The notes under the pieces are model-generated. The model saw nothing but the letters and a program-made list of their open reading frames with translations. It ran no database searches and was not told where the DNA came from. The position numbers were made by a program, and so were the translations under genes. From CAZKYX01 sp964557125 (GTDB lineage Bacteria > Patescibacteriota > Microgenomatia > Levybacterales > GWA1-39-11): 23,686 bases of DNA. The DNA is taken from contig CAZKYX010000019.1 in assembly GCA_964557125.1 (NCBI GenBank), positions 1 to 23,686 on the forward strand, given 5' to 3'. Position 1 is the stretch's first letter, and each line of letters opens with the position of its first letter. Of the stretch, positions 14,654 to 23,232 are shown in pieces.

Positions 14654-15700
14654 TTAGATTGCAAACCTATAATTTATTTGGTTCTTATTTTTTATTGTTA
14701 ATTTAATTAAGTCTAACCATCTTTGTGTTGTAGCATTTGAAAAACTCTTATCAATTAATCCATGTGTTGCTGAGCATAAAAGTAGGCCAACGAAAACTGC
14801 CTCGAAGTTTTTGCGATAATTAATTCTCTTCATAATTGTCTTATATAAAAGTTTATCTGAATTATCGTTGTTCCATTTATGGCGATAGGTTGCGGCAAAG
14901 TCGCTAACTAATTCTGTAAAAACCATATATTGAAAATCAATTATAACTATTGTTTTTCCATCTACTAACATATTGTTAAAGTGTAAATCCCTGTGTGCAA
15001 GTACAGTCTCTTGCTCTAGGCTTAAGAAATAGAATGCTTTTGCAACAATTGGAACTCCCCGAAGTAAAATCCAAGAATGTTCGGGAAAATTGGTAATAGA
15101 TTTAATTAGAAATAGCGGATAAAGAAAAATATAACTGGCAAGATTTCTATTTGAAAAAACCGTTTTCTCTTTAGTAGTCATGGCTTGTCCAAGTTTTACT
15201 AAAAATTCGACAGATCTTAAGTAAGCATCGATTTTTGTATTCGTATTTGTTAATGTAGCTAACTCTCCTTTTTCAAAGCTGAAAAATACAATTAATTGAT
15301 TTTTGCTCTCATATACATCCAGTAGTCTTGGAATATTGACATGGAGTCTATTAAAAGCTTCATTTGCATTCATTCTATTTTTTACTTTATTTAGCGTGTG
15401 GCATGCCCTAATTTCATTCATCAACGTGTTATATCTAAAATCTTTTTGCTTGCCGTTCCACGTTTTGGCAAAAACTTTTTTACCATACTTGTCTTTGTAA
15501 ATACAAATACTAAAGTCTTTCTTCGAACCAACTTTTTCAATTTCTTTATATAGGCAATACTGCCCTACTCGTTTTGGATATTTATTCATAAACAATCCTT
15601 GGTTATTTAGAAATAACCCTGCAATTAGATTTTGTAAATCCATTGGCTTTTTTCTATTTAAAATTTCCCCGATTTTTAATTTTTTGAATTTATTTTTCAT
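14654..15700 (-). CDS. APH-like small-molecule or glycan kinase
   Basis: Read from the ATG at 15700 the protein has 348 residues. The kinase signature is complete: K79 in VFAKTW, E96 in NEIRA, the catalytic loop HRDLHFNN (236-243, with D238 and N243), and the metal-binding D255 in IIDFQ. This is the aminoglycoside/choline-kinase-type fold (also used by LPS core kinases such as WaaP). No membrane segment is strong enough to call. It sits between GT2 genes in a single operon with gaps of 1-2 nt, so phosphorylation of a sugar or of the growing glycan is a more likely role than antibiotic resistance. The upstream start at 15733 would add 11 residues and overlap the previous gene. Substrate unknown. 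Confidence 0.75.
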   Translation of the reverse strand: MKNKFKKLKIGEILNRKKPMDLQNLIAGLFLNNQGLFMNKYPKRVGQYCLYKEIEKVGSKKDFSICIYKDKYGKKVFAKTWNGKQKDFRYNTLMNEIRACHTLNKVKNRMNANEAFNRLHVNIPRLLDVYESKNQLIVFFSFEKGELATLTNTNTKIDAYLRSVEFLVKLGQAMTTKEKTVFSNRNLASYIFLYPLFLIKSITNFPEHSWILLRGVPIVAKAFYFLSLEQETVLAHRDLHFNNMLVDGKTIVIIDFQYMVFTELVSDFAATYRHKWNNDNSDKLLYKTIMKRINYRKNFEAVFVGLLLCSATHGLIDKSFSNATTQRWLDLIKLTIKNKNQINYRFAI

Positions 15701-15702
15701 AT

Positions 15703-16611
15703 TTAAAGTTTTGAAGATTTTGCTATACTCCAAAATCCCTCTGTGTATATTTCTCCTTTAAAACCAAAGTCAATACGGACTAGGCTTTGAAGCGCTATGG
15801 CAAGAACAGTTTTAATTGGAGAGCTAGCTAAGCTACTTAATGCATATTTAGTCTTTATCTGTGTTGGAATGTCATATGAGCATTTCGTCCAATCGCCAAA
15901 AAAATCGAATATTTGTTCTTTTGAATGATACAACCTGCTGTGTTGCTTTAGGAAGTCAGAAAAATTATCAATTGTTCTGTAGTGAACTATTGATTTTTTC
16001 GAAAATTTAAATTTATAACCATTCGTTATAGCAGTAAAATAAATAAAATCATCATCAGGAATAATGGTTGAAGGAAACTTCACTTTCGATGCTACATTTT
16101 TATTAATTGCCAGTACACATCCCAAACTGTTGTGAACTGTGTTGCCGCTATTAAATTCAAATCTTATTCCGTTCCAAATTTTCAACCAAGTTATTATTAA
16201 AGATTCAAAGTAATTTCTCGGAGCCATTGGCATATTAAATCCACCAACTATGCCAATGTTGTCTTTGCTAAAGCCATTTACTAGCTCCTCTATAACAAAA
16301 TTATTACCTAGCACAACATCAGCATCGAAAATTATGACTATATCAGTAGTCAATTTCTCAAATATCTTCATCAATCTCATTGCCTTCCCCTTTCTTTCCC
16401 TAAATTCTTGTATGCTATAGCCTTTGTTCCTGCGAGAGAATTCTCTGCAAATTTCGGCAGTTTTATCCGTACATCCATCACATAGAATTAGCACTTTTTC
16501 CAATAGGAAGTTTCCCCGATTTTGGACGTTTATGGAATTCAATAGTTTTAGTACTGTTTTCTCTTCGTTATAAGCCGATATTACAATGGTAACTGTTTTT
16601 AATTTTTTCAT
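15703..16611 (-). CDS. GT2 glycosyltransferase (paralogue B of five)
   Basis: From the ATG at 16611 the protein has 302 residues. It has SAYNEE (12-17), CDGCTD (44-49), D96-A-D98, the late acidic motif P-D-D-D-F (185-189), SGNTVHN (155-161), QHSRL (223-227), S-S-P-I (263-266) and a terminal W-S-I-A-K-S-S-K (294-301). The ATG overlaps the stop of the previous gene (ATGA), so the longer form starting at 16644 is less likely. C44 and C47 replace residues usual in the loop and are not otherwise explained. A sugar-transfer role in the common glycan is inferred from context. Confidence 0.8.
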   Translation of the reverse strand: MKKLKTVTIVISAYNEEKTVLKLLNSINVQNRGNFLLEKVLILCDGCTDKTAEICREFSRRNKGYSIQEFRERKGKAMRLMKIFEKLTTDIVIIFDADVVLGNNFVIEELVNGFSKDNIGIVGGFNMPMAPRNYFESLIITWLKIWNGIRFEFNSGNTVHNSLGCVLAINKNVASKVKFPSTIIPDDDFIYFTAITNGYKFKFSKKSIVHYRTIDNFSDFLKQHSRLYHSKEQIFDFFGDWTKCSYDIPTQIKTKYALSSLASSPIKTVLAIALQSLVRIDFGFKGEIYTEGFWSIAKSSKL

Positions 16612-17513
16612 AGAAATGATTTTGTTGATTTGGCAATATCCCATACAGCTTTTTTTACTTCCCTTTTACCTAAATGATCGTAAATTTGAATGGCTTTCAT
16701 AACTATATAAGCAATAGGATTTCGTATTAGCTGAAAAATCATTGCTTGGACTTTTAGGTTTAGAGGTAAAAAATAAGCTTCAGTAAGTTCCTTCTGAGTA
16801 ATATACTTATCTAAAGCATCTCTGTCTGCTCTAAATCTTTTGCATTGTCGAATTTGGTCGCTGAATGTTTTTGGAGAACGGAAATATATTTTTGCATCTG
16901 GTGCATATACAAACTCGAAGCCATATCTTTTGCACATAAAGTACAAAAATCTGTCTTCCGGTACGTCAAGTGGCAATGAAAGCGTTTTCGAAAAATCTTT
17001 GGATATAGCAAGGATTGGTCCACGAACAGAATATATATTCTGTCCCTTTTTTACTCTGTCTTTCATGAAATTTAATGAGGCTATAAAGTTGTTTGATGCA
17101 TCCTCAAATATAGTTTTTCCAACTACGGGTTGCGCGTTGCCAGCAACCAAACCTACATTTTTACTTTTCATAAAATTTTTTGCCAATTCATCTATAACAA
17201 AGGCTCCATCCAAAATAATATCTGCGTCAAGAGTAACTAGAACGTCTCCATTAAATCTATTAAAAATTTCATTGAGTCTTTCATTTTTTCCTTTTCGGCT
17301 TTTTTCTTCAACTATAGTAATGCGTATATCTTTCACAGCTCTTGCTTCACTGACTGTTCCGTCCGTGCTCCCATCAGAGAGCAGAATTATTTCTATAATT
17401 TTTCTGCGACTTGTTGTTTTTTGTAAAGTCAGAGCCTTTAAGAGCTGTGTAATGTTGGCCTCCTCGTTAAATGCAGGTATGCCTATAGTTATTGTGTTTT
17501 TTCTAGTTTGCAT
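16608..17513 (-). CDS. GT2 glycosyltransferase (paralogue A of five)
   Basis: This 301-residue protein has PAFNEE (13-18), SDGSTD (46-51), D96-A-D98, P-E-D-R-F (185-189), KGQNIYS (156-162), YFRSP (210-214), QCKRF (223-227), R-N-P-I (264-267) and a W-D-I-A-K-S-T-K end (291-298). It is closest to paralogue E at 10788 in the YFRSP-to-RF stretch, which suggests that the family spread by tandem duplication and that the kinase and GT4 genes were inserted or retained between copies. The ATG overlaps the deacetylase end by 11 nt and has no SD. Inner-face nucleotide-sugar transfer is the expected reaction. Confidence 0.8.
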   Translation of the reverse strand: MQTRKNTITIGIPAFNEEANITQLLKALTLQKTTSRRKIIEIILLSDGSTDGTVSEARAVKDIRITIVEEKSRKGKNERLNEIFNRFNGDVLVTLDADIILDGAFVIDELAKNFMKSKNVGLVAGNAQPVVGKTIFEDASNNFIASLNFMKDRVKKGQNIYSVRGPILAISKDFSKTLSLPLDVPEDRFLYFMCKRYGFEFVYAPDAKIYFRSPKTFSDQIRQCKRFRADRDALDKYITQKELTEAYFLPLNLKVQAMIFQLIRNPIAYIVMKAIQIYDHLGKREVKKAVWDIAKSTKSFL

Positions 17514-18267
17514 AATAGTATTTAATATTTCTTAAGACTTGCGCTGTTTTTGAAAAGGCATAAGGCATGGGTCCAAAAATATCTTCCTTCTCCATTACGA
17601 ATCTTGGGATTTCAAAGGAATTACTGTTTGAGGTTACATAATCAGGCCTCACAGTTAGAGCTTTCTTATAACCTGTTTTTTTTAAAGCATCTTTTATCTT
17701 ATTGTTAAATAAACCCTTAGGGTAGGCAAAATAATCAATATTGGTCTTAAATCCTTCTTTTAGTTTTTGTTGAGACTTCTTAACTTCCTTATCAAGCGTT
17801 TTCTTATCAAGCTTTATCAGGTTAGAATGAGTTGCGCTGTGGTTGCCAATTGTCCACCCCTCATTCTTAAGCTTATTAATATCAGAAATACTTAGTAAAG
17901 TGTCGGTATTTCCGAGTTCTTTTCTGTCAATTTTATTAGTGTCTGACATCACGAATAGAGTAACTGGGATTTTGTGTTTTTTGATAATTTCAGAGATTTT
18001 AAGTACACTTTTGTATCCATCATCAATTGTTAGCGAGATATAGTTGCCCTTGTTCTTTGTGGACAAAGTATCAAGATTAACAAATTTAAATTTTCTAGAA
18101 AGTGCAGTTATCGTCTTTTCGAATTTTTCTGGTGAAACGTTATACTTACTATTATTTTCTGAAAAGCCATGGTAACAAAGAACAACTTTTATGTTGCTGT
18201 TAAAGCCTAGAAATTCTTCAAATTTCCATGCCAGTGTTATAAATATATTTTTTATAGTTAATTTCAT
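17503..18267 (-). CDS. Polysaccharide deacetylase (CE4, NodB-like)
   Basis: This 254-residue protein carries the CE4 motifs: TIDDGY (80-85) with D82 and D83, HSATH (143-147) giving the two metal-binding His, and AYPKG (181-185). R222 in IPRF fits motif 4. It removes acetyl groups from N-acetylated sugars using a divalent metal. There is no signal peptide. The N-terminal 20 residues are amphipathic and could lie on the membrane, so it may act on lipid-linked intermediates inside the cell. TAATATG links it to the flippase-GT4 gene before it. Its presence implies at least one N-acetylhexosamine in the glycan. Confidence 0.85.
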   Translation of the reverse strand: MKLTIKNIFITLAWKFEEFLGFNSNIKVVLCYHGFSENNSKYNVSPEKFEKTITALSRKFKFVNLDTLSTKNKGNYISLTIDDGYKSVLKISEIIKKHKIPVTLFVMSDTNKIDRKELGNTDTLLSISDINKLKNEGWTIGNHSATHSNLIKLDKKTLDKEVKKSQQKLKEGFKTNIDYFAYPKGLFNNKIKDALKKTGYKKALTVRPDYVTSNSNSFEIPRFVMEKEDIFGPMPYAFSKTAQVLRNIKYYYAN

Positions 18268-18268
18268 A

Positions 18269-20746
18269 TTAATTTCTGTTAAATACTTTAATATTAAATG
18301 CTGGTCGCAACGTTGGCTTTTGCGCTTTTTTAATTTCTCGTTCTAATGAAGCAAGAAAGATATTAGATGAAGTCTCCCAGCTAAATTGCTTTGACCATAC
18401 CAGTGCATTTTTAGTCAGTATTTTTCTTTTCTTTTCATTAAGCAGCATATGCTCCATGGCATTACTTAAAGCATTGACACTTTTAAGTGGGACCAACAGG
18501 CCCGTTCTACTATCCAATATAGAATCCTTCAACCCATTAACATCTGAGGCAATGACTGGAGTGCCACAAGCATTGGCTTCAAGAACCGTTATCCCCCAGC
18601 CTTCTACTGAGGAGGGTTGTAAGGCAACCCAGCTTTGAGATAGTAATTTTACTTTCTTTTTGTTTGACACCTTTCCCCAGAAAGTAACCTGCTTGCCAAG
18701 ATTGAGCTTATTAGTTAAATTTCTAAGAGGTGTTAGTGATTCACCTTCACCAACTATTGACAGAGTTGCTTTTGGATAATTTTTTACTAGTTTTGAAAAT
18801 GATTTAATAGCAACATCTACATTTTTATAGGGTTTTAGTCTTCCTAGGTAAATAAAAGTAGGTGTTTTCGTCTTTGCAACCCTTGAGATTGGCATGTCTA
18901 TTCCAGGATTAATTATCCGTATATTACTTTCACTAGCGATATTTGCTTTTATAATCTCGTTCTTCGAAGAGTCAGACACAGTAATAACTTGTCTATTCCT
19001 ATAAAGAAAAGGCATGATTTTTCCTTCTGTGAATTTAGCTATATGAGAAAGCGGAAATTTAAGCTGCTCTAGAAATATTTCTTGATGAACATGATGTATT
19101 AACAAAATTACAGGTTTTGTAGAAAATAAAGGCGAAAAGAATGGTATCCCATTCTCGGAATCTACAATCACATCATAACGATTTCTAAATTTGATTAGAT
19201 AGTATATCGCTGCCCAAATGTATACCGTAAAAAAGCCCCCGCGTCTTACAATATTAATTCCATTTAACTTTTCGTTTCTTCTACTTTTACCGTCATTTCC
19301 ACAAAAAATTGTTACTGAATTACCCTGCTTAACCCATCTCTTTGCCAATTCTTCAACATATACTTCTGCTCCTCCAGCCCATACATGCCTTGAATCTCTC
19401 CAGTTATAAATAAGTATATTGAGACCTTTTAAAGATGTGTCGAATTTGTTCGAAGAGAAGATGTCAAGGAAATCTTTTAAATTATTATAAATAGCAACGA
19501 AACGACCATAAAGAATATGAGTAATACCAATTATAAATAGGCTGGTAAAACCAAGCCCAATCATAACTATTGCTATGTCAAAAACATTAGAATGGAAAAG
19601 AGCTATTAATATGACCTGTAGTATTGCCAGAAGAAAACTAATAGCAGGCAATATGTGTTGCCCTTTTATTTGATGATAAGCTGCTATGTTGGTTGCAACT
19701 GTAAAAGCAACCATCGCAGCAGCATACCAAGGTATTAAAGGTAATATCGAATCTACATTTGAGCCAAAAATTATCGGCATCGTAATAAATCCGAGCAAGC
19801 CTATTATTATAAATGCTGTAAAACTAGAAATGAATGTCCCCAATAACAACTTAAGAAATGTGTGATTGGAATCTTTACCCGCTCCCTCACCATGACTTAC
19901 AATTGGCAGAATGAATTGGGAAAAAAGGCTTCCAGCAAAGTAAACCATTTTTCCGGTTAGTGAAAGGAGGGCATATTGACCGGCTTGCTCAACAGGTAAA
20001 AAGTGTTTGGCTAAAAGTATGTCGAAGGTCAGATAAATAGTTGCCGATGCTCTTGTTAAAGCGCTTGCTATGAAGAATTTGTACGGAAATGAATTGCTAG
20101 TAACATCAGTTGTACTTGCATGCTCGTTGCTAAGCTTTTGGGCAAACACTCTAACTAGTAAAAAGGTTACCAGTGCTGAAACTGGCAAAGCAATATAAAC
20201 ATAATGTCCATTGCCTGTCTGCGCCAAAACAAATACAGTAAATAATCGAATAAAAGAATCAACTATTCCAATTGCTGCTAGATGTCCGAATTTTAAGTTT
20301 CCTTTTATATATCCTCCATCCACAGCTGAAAGAATGCCAAGTATCCATATGGGTGAAATTGCAAGAAATGGTAAGGCACTGTCCGTCTGAAAAAAGTTTC
20401 GTAGCATAGGTATTGATATTAGCCAAATAGTAGTTATGGCAAGAGACACTACGGTAGCTCTCTTTCTGATGTGTAACAAAAAGCTATTTACTGGTTTTTT
20501 GTATTTTCCTAACAGAAATGCGCTCTTGTGAGTAACACTTCTCCCCAAAGCATTAATTGGTAAGTCCGCAAGTCCAAGCATTCCTCCCAAAGCACTTATT
20601 AGGGCAAAATCTTCGATACTTATTGCTCTGCCTAAATAAGCGTTATAGACAAGATTGAAGAAATTTGCAAAAACAGTTGCAACGATTAGTAAGGCTCCTT
20701 TGACCTTCATGGAGTCACTTTTTAATAATTTTGAAATAAGTTTCAT
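18269..20746 (-). CDS. Fusion: polysaccharide flippase (MOP/Wzx-like) + GT4 glycosyltransferase
   Basis: This is an 825-residue two-part protein. Residues 1-420 have about 12 membrane segments and start with the NLVYNAYLGRAIS pattern (31-43) of oligosaccharide flippases. Residues 440-815 are a GT-B enzyme with an AGGAEVYVEELAKR segment (457-470), INPGID (612-617), YLGRLKPYKN (633-642) and the donor-site pair E715 and E723 (E-x7-E) before ACGTPVIASD. The frame is continuous, with no stop or shift at the junction (420-440). The GT domain would sit in the cytoplasm and could prime or finish the lipid-linked chain just before it is flipped. The gaps are 1 nt on either side. Confidence 0.85.
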   Translation of the reverse strand: MKLISKLLKSDSMKVKGALLIVATVFANFFNLVYNAYLGRAISIEDFALISALGGMLGLADLPINALGRSVTHKSAFLLGKYKKPVNSFLLHIRKRATVVSLAITTIWLISIPMLRNFFQTDSALPFLAISPIWILGILSAVDGGYIKGNLKFGHLAAIGIVDSFIRLFTVFVLAQTGNGHYVYIALPVSALVTFLLVRVFAQKLSNEHASTTDVTSNSFPYKFFIASALTRASATIYLTFDILLAKHFLPVEQAGQYALLSLTGKMVYFAGSLFSQFILPIVSHGEGAGKDSNHTFLKLLLGTFISSFTAFIIIGLLGFITMPIIFGSNVDSILPLIPWYAAAMVAFTVATNIAAYHQIKGQHILPAISFLLAILQVILIALFHSNVFDIAIVMIGLGFTSLFIIGITHILYGRFVAIYNNLKDFLDIFSSNKFDTSLKGLNILIYNWRDSRHVWAGGAEVYVEELAKRWVKQGNSVTIFCGNDGKSRRNEKLNGINIVRRGGFFTVYIWAAIYYLIKFRNRYDVIVDSENGIPFFSPLFSTKPVILLIHHVHQEIFLEQLKFPLSHIAKFTEGKIMPFLYRNRQVITVSDSSKNEIIKANIASESNIRIINPGIDMPISRVAKTKTPTFIYLGRLKPYKNVDVAIKSFSKLVKNYPKATLSIVGEGESLTPLRNLTNKLNLGKQVTFWGKVSNKKKVKLLSQSWVALQPSSVEGWGITVLEANACGTPVIASDVNGLKDSILDSRTGLLVPLKSVNALSNAMEHMLLNEKKRKILTKNALVWSKQFSWETSSNIFLASLEREIKKAQKPTLRPAFNIKVFNRN

Positions 20747-20747
20747 A

Positions 20748-22991
20748 CTAGAAAATAATTGAAACAGCGTATTTGACGGGTTTTAAAATTAATTTAGGTA
20801 TATTGAAATTGTCATAATTGTGTTTTTTTCGGCGTACCAAATGAAGTCCGTGAACAGTTTTTTCCCAATAATGAGGTTTGAAAAATAATTGATAAAGGGC
20901 GATAAACCCAGCCATACTTATTGCTATCCAATAGATAGGAATAAGGAACGTATACTTTATTAGGCTATATTGATTTCTTTTCATTGCCCCAATCATGTAG
21001 TAATACATGAATAGGAAATTCCCAAAAACCAAAGACGTTGCAGCCATGTAAAAAACAATCGAGGGGTATAAGCTTTCAATTGCTGGACCAACGAGTCCAT
21101 AGAGTGTGAAATACGAAATTGTAGCCAACCAAAGGAACGGATTTATTAGAATAAACGCAATTTTCCCTCCAATTATTAGGTGGAAAATGGGAAAATGCTT
21201 CCCGTGTTCTTTAGCAAATTTAGCCGATTTTCTGGTATGGACTAGGTACGTTTGCATGTAGCCCTTTATCCACCGTGAGCGCTGTCTCAACCAGTTTCCC
21301 CATTTTGAGTTAGCCTCTTCCAATGTCACGGAATCAATAATTGCTGTCTTATAGCCTGCTTTAAATAGTCTCATTCCAAGGTCTGCGTCTTCTGTCACGT
21401 TAAATGGATCCCAACCTTGAAGCCTTGTCAGATCAATTGTCCTAAAATGATTTGACGTTCCGCCAAGTGGAATACTGGTGTCGATAGACTGCAGACCAGT
21501 AAGAGTAATGTCAAACCATAGTGAATACTCAGCTGTAAAAAAGCGCGTTAAAAGATTTTGATATGGATTGTAATAATTTAATTTTGCTTGAAGACAAACA
21601 ACGTCACTTTTTACCGTTTGAAAAATTGCATACGCCTTTTTAAGCTGCATTACATCCGGCATGTCTTCTGCATCATAGACAACCAGATATTCTCCTTTTG
21701 CAAATGCAAGACCATAATTACAGGCTTTAGGCTTCGTTTTTGGCTGTGAGTGTGGCACAACAATTACTCTTACCCAAGCGGGTAAATTCATTTTCTTGGT
21801 AGCCTCTATTGAGGTTTTATCGTCCTCTTCAAGAAGAAGCATTACATCAAGTCTGCTTTTTGGCCATTCTAACTTTGAAATAGAGTTAAGGAATTGAGGA
21901 ATTATGTGAGACTCTTTATAAAGTGGACACAGTATTGAATATATTGGGAGTTCCTTATTTTCGAGAGTTTTAAGTAATTTATCCGTGACTGTCAGTTCTT
22001 GTGGTTGGTGTAGACTCTTAAGAACTATGTAAAGATTGAATACTGTGTCGGTTACATAGATAAAACTCATCAAAGCGATTATTACTCCTAGAGTCAACAT
22101 AAAATTGATTAGAAAGCCGGTCAGAATAACAAATGAAGCTGCATATATTGCACCCCTTTGAAAGAATGTAAAAGTATTAATTGAACTATCTTTATAATTT
22201 AAAGTAGTATGAGTAACATAATTCTTCTTTTTGAACCTTACGCCTGCACCTTTCATGGATGATGACAATTGTGGAATAACATGCTGTGGTCCCACTTTCT
22301 TGAGTCTAAGCTTAAGAGTCTGAGCACCAATTTCAAGTGCTGTACCAAGAATACTTACGTGAGAATTACCTTTTTTTCTAGGTAAAAATGAAATATTGTG
22401 ACTTAAAATTTTATAGCCTGCTTCATTGGCTCTATGGAGAAATTCAAGATCAAACGTCCAAGACGACATTGGAGAGAAAGCAACTGTTTGGATGACTTCT
22501 TTTCTAAAAACTTTGAGTCCGGACTGAATATCAACGTCCAATCCGAAGAGTAATTTACCAAATCCATGCCTAAATGTTCTGCTAAGAATTTTTCTATAAA
22601 AACTATCTTCGTATTTTTTGCGATTGGCAACAACGACGTCAGCATTATCAAGTTTTAGGGCCATTCCTACAATTTCTTCGGGTGAGTATTGAAGATCTGC
22701 GTCAATGAAAGCTAAGTTTTCGTATTTGGCATTTGCAAATCCTTGTACCAAAGAGTATGCCTTGCCTTTTTTGCCAATCTTTTTAACGTATTGAAGAGGA
22801 TAATCGGACATAAGAAGGTTTATTAAATAAGGAGTCAGATCAGTTGAATTATCATCAACTACAATAATTTCAAATGTAAATTCCTTATCTCTTAAAGAAG
22901 TAGACAGTCTCTTTACGAGCTCGCGAATAGTTCCAGCCTCATTATATGCTGGTATAACTACTGATAATTCTCTTTTATAATGCTTATTCAT
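20748..22991 (-). CDS. Fusion: DPM1-like GT2 + cellulose-synthase-like processive GT2
   Basis: This 747-residue protein has two GT2 domains. The first (1-230) is DPM1-like: IPAYNE (13-18), VDDNSTD (45-51) and D97-A-D99, usually transferring a sugar to polyprenyl phosphate. After two membrane segments (about 280-325) comes a second, BcsA-like domain with YDAED (439-443), TEDAD (533-537) and QRSRW (570-574), the acceptor-site motif of processive GT2 enzymes. Several membrane spans follow (about 605-705). It probably makes a lipid-linked sugar and a polysaccharide, or primes one with the other. It is the first enzyme gene after the HTH gene (2-nt gap), with a weak SD-like AGGA 8-9 nt upstream. 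Confidence 0.85.
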   Translation of the reverse strand: MNKHYKRELSVVIPAYNEAGTIRELVKRLSTSLRDKEFTFEIIVVDDNSTDLTPYLINLLMSDYPLQYVKKIGKKGKAYSLVQGFANAKYENLAFIDADLQYSPEEIVGMALKLDNADVVVANRKKYEDSFYRKILSRTFRHGFGKLLFGLDVDIQSGLKVFRKEVIQTVAFSPMSSWTFDLEFLHRANEAGYKILSHNISFLPRKKGNSHVSILGTALEIGAQTLKLRLKKVGPQHVIPQLSSSMKGAGVRFKKKNYVTHTTLNYKDSSINTFTFFQRGAIYAASFVILTGFLINFMLTLGVIIALMSFIYVTDTVFNLYIVLKSLHQPQELTVTDKLLKTLENKELPIYSILCPLYKESHIIPQFLNSISKLEWPKSRLDVMLLLEEDDKTSIEATKKMNLPAWVRVIVVPHSQPKTKPKACNYGLAFAKGEYLVVYDAEDMPDVMQLKKAYAIFQTVKSDVVCLQAKLNYYNPYQNLLTRFFTAEYSLWFDITLTGLQSIDTSIPLGGTSNHFRTIDLTRLQGWDPFNVTEDADLGMRLFKAGYKTAIIDSVTLEEANSKWGNWLRQRSRWIKGYMQTYLVHTRKSAKFAKEHGKHFPIFHLIIGGKIAFILINPFLWLATISYFTLYGLVGPAIESLYPSIVFYMAATSLVFGNFLFMYYYMIGAMKRNQYSLIKYTFLIPIYWIAISMAGFIALYQLFFKPHYWEKTVHGLHLVRRKKHNYDNFNIPKLILKPVKYAVSIIF

Positions 22992-22993
22992 AA

Positions 22994-23182
22994 TTAATGT
23001 CCTACTTTGTGCAACTCAATAAATTCGTTCAGAGAGTCTTTTTGAACACGATAATGACCTCCAAACTCTATAGCTTGAAGTTTTTCTTCGCGAATGTACT
23101 TGTAAATAGTGAGAACGGATAAACGCAAAAATTCCGCGACTTCCTGCACGGTTAGAAATTCAGAATTTGATAAATAACTCAT
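22994..23182 (-). CDS. Excisionase/AlpA-family HTH DNA-binding protein
   Basis: This 62-residue protein is a MerR-type winged helix-turn-helix of the excisionase (HTH_17) class. It has LTVQEVAEFLRLSVLTIYKYI (helix-turn-helix, about 10-30) and the wing with FGGHYRVQKDSL (40-51). Such proteins act as recombination directionality factors or as small transcription regulators. No integrase is present in the window, and it is the first gene of the long glycan operon, so a regulatory role is favoured. Its promoter carries an inverted repeat that could be an autoregulatory operator. The predicted leader is about 15 nt and has no clear SD. Confidence 0.85.
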   Translation of the reverse strand: MSYLSNSEFLTVQEVAEFLRLSVLTIYKYIREEKLQAIEFGGHYRVQKDSLNEFIELHKVGH

Positions 23183-23203
23183 AGTAATTATTACGAAGTG
23201 TTG

Positions 23204-23232
23204 TTTATACCATAGTTAAGCCATAAAGTCAA
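23204..23232 (-). promoter_or_regulatory. Promoter of the glycan operon
   Basis: On the minus strand TTGACT (23227-23232) and TATAAA (23204-23209) are spaced by 17 nt, each with one mismatch to consensus. The start of transcription is predicted near 23197, leading into the HTH gene and probably all 13 genes behind it. Confidence 0.7.

Noticed and set aside
14654..15700. Antibiotic-resistance phosphotransferase
   Set aside because: The fold fits, but the gene is embedded in a glycan operon with 1-2 nt gaps, and no resistance or mobile genes are near.
16840..17535. A 231-residue open frame on the plus strand
   Set aside because: It lies opposite a GT2 gene with intact motifs, has no recognisable domain and no promoter or SD; it is an antisense shadow.
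2379..22991. Recoded UGA (as in Gracilibacteria or SR1)
   Set aside because: TGA ends several genes at sensible positions and Gly uses normal codons, so the standard code applies.
22994..23182. Marker of an integrated phage or integrative element
   Set aside because: No integrase, attachment site or phage gene is visible; small HTH_17 proteins also serve as regulators.
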